Below, piece after piece: positions 63,661 to 64,000 of a stretch of DNA of 64,000 bases. Position 1 is the stretch's first letter, and every line of letters begins with the position of its first letter. Source of the DNA: Saussurea involucrata. Lineage: Eukaryota; Streptophyta; Magnoliopsida; Asterales; Asteraceae. A model generated the notes under the pieces. That model was not told the DNA's origin and ran no database searches. It saw nothing but the letters and a program-made list of their open reading frames with translations. Location of the stretch: NCBI GenBank assembly GCA_033807775.1, contig CM066315.1:6948501-7012500 (forward strand), in the 5' to 3' direction. The position numbers and the translations under genes were made by a program.

Positions 63661-64000
63661 TCAAATGTTGATATCACTAAAGAAATCGGAAACATTTAAA
63701 TCAGTGTTTGACAACTCCAAGTTGTCCATGAGGTTTACTTCCTTTTCTTTTCCTTTAAGAGATTCTTTATAGAGCTGACAAAGATGTGGAGATATGCGGC
63801 ATGTCCTTGACCAGTGGTCTGTGCTGCCACATCTGTAACAAGAACCTTCAGGATTCTGAGAATGACTTGTTATGTCATCATGTTTTGTCATTTTGAGCTT
63901 ATTTTGTGGTTGGGTCTTATAACCTTGTGGAGCATGATGATTATTTGATCTTTGCCCACGACCACGATTAAAATTACGACCACGACCGTAAGGCTGGCCT
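63661..64000 (-). CDS. Element D gag C-terminus (partial)
   Basis: An open frame runs from the window edge to 63661. Upstream part is Arg/Gly/Asn-rich (GRGRNFNRGRGQ), then a CX2CX4HX4C knuckle (CYRCGSTDHWSRTC) and the acidic tail LNVSDFFSDINI before TGA. Nucleocapsid part of a copia gag. The N-terminal portion is outside the window. Confidence 0.8.
   Translation of the reverse strand, partial: GQPYGRGRNFNRGRGQRSNNHHAPQGYKTQPQNKLKMTKHDDITSHSQNPEGSCYRCGSTDHWSRTCRISPHLCQLYKESLKGKEKEVNLMDNLELSNTDLNVSDFFSDINI

Larger units (their letters stand above)
51083..64000 (-). mobile_element. Element D: decayed Ty1/copia retrotransposon, open at window end
   Basis: The 3' LTR 51083-51357 (275 bp) is followed on the minus strand's upstream side by PPT, pol, protease and gag pieces running off the right edge. 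It is split by element E at 54713/63204 within the protease-integrase junction. Copia order (integrase before RT). Frameshifts around the E insertion and between gag and protease show it is dead. Lineage not assigned. Confidence 0.88.

Overview
This is a transposon-dense stretch of a plant nuclear genome, almost certainly a eudicot. Every coding region longer than about 120 codons belongs to a transposable element. The elements are plant lineages: a Ty3/gypsy Tekay-type chromovirus, Ty1/copia of SIRE/Maximus type, hAT, and PIF/Harbinger. The mix would suit a composite (Asteraceae) genome, but that is inference only. There is no rRNA, tRNA or CRISPR signal and nothing prokaryotic.

Layout. (1) 1-14013: two head-to-tail Tekay copies sharing a middle LTR (LTR-internal-LTR-internal-LTR, period 6778 bp); the first LTR is cut by the window edge. 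(2) 14014-18570: host intergenic DNA with a 25-bp minisatellite, a MITE-like block holding a 26-bp GC-rich repeat, and a small hAT (16613-17883, TSD TATGAGAG) that keeps only a BED-finger ORF. (3) 18571-44454: remains of a tandem family of small host genes on the minus strand. Two copies look intact (44143-44454, 42124-42456). The third (40736 down to 18571) is split by 21.8 kb of nested retrotransposons: SIRE-type element A (18626-40474, TSD TCAAC), with gag-only element B (29312-40019, TSD TATTC) inside its 5' LTR, and gag-only element C (33515-39173, TSD AATAC) inside B's 5' LTR. (4) 44802-50616: a 5.8-kb hAT-type element (TSD CTTACACG) containing a PIF/Harbinger element with an intact transposase (44965-46836, TSD TAA) and a second hAT-like insertion (47032-47925, TSD GTTTTATA). 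(5) 51083-64000: a decayed Ty1/copia element D on the minus strand, split by a coding-free Tekay-like LARD, element E (54714-63203).

How the parts relate. Tekay and A carry gag and pol; B and C carry gag only and E no coding, so B, C and E must depend on enzymes supplied in trans. LTR divergence falls with nesting depth: A has 2 substitutions, B has 1 plus a homopolymer difference, C has none seen.

Most interesting points. Five unrelated LTRs each carry a cluster of short, mostly dyad-symmetric motifs in U3, in four cases upstream of a TATA box. Element A repeats this layout internally: a 27-copy GCAGTATTAAC array plus a TATA box lie directly upstream of its third ORF, which looks like a separate promoter for the post-pol gene. 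The same 11-mer is also reused inside A's gag coding sequence.
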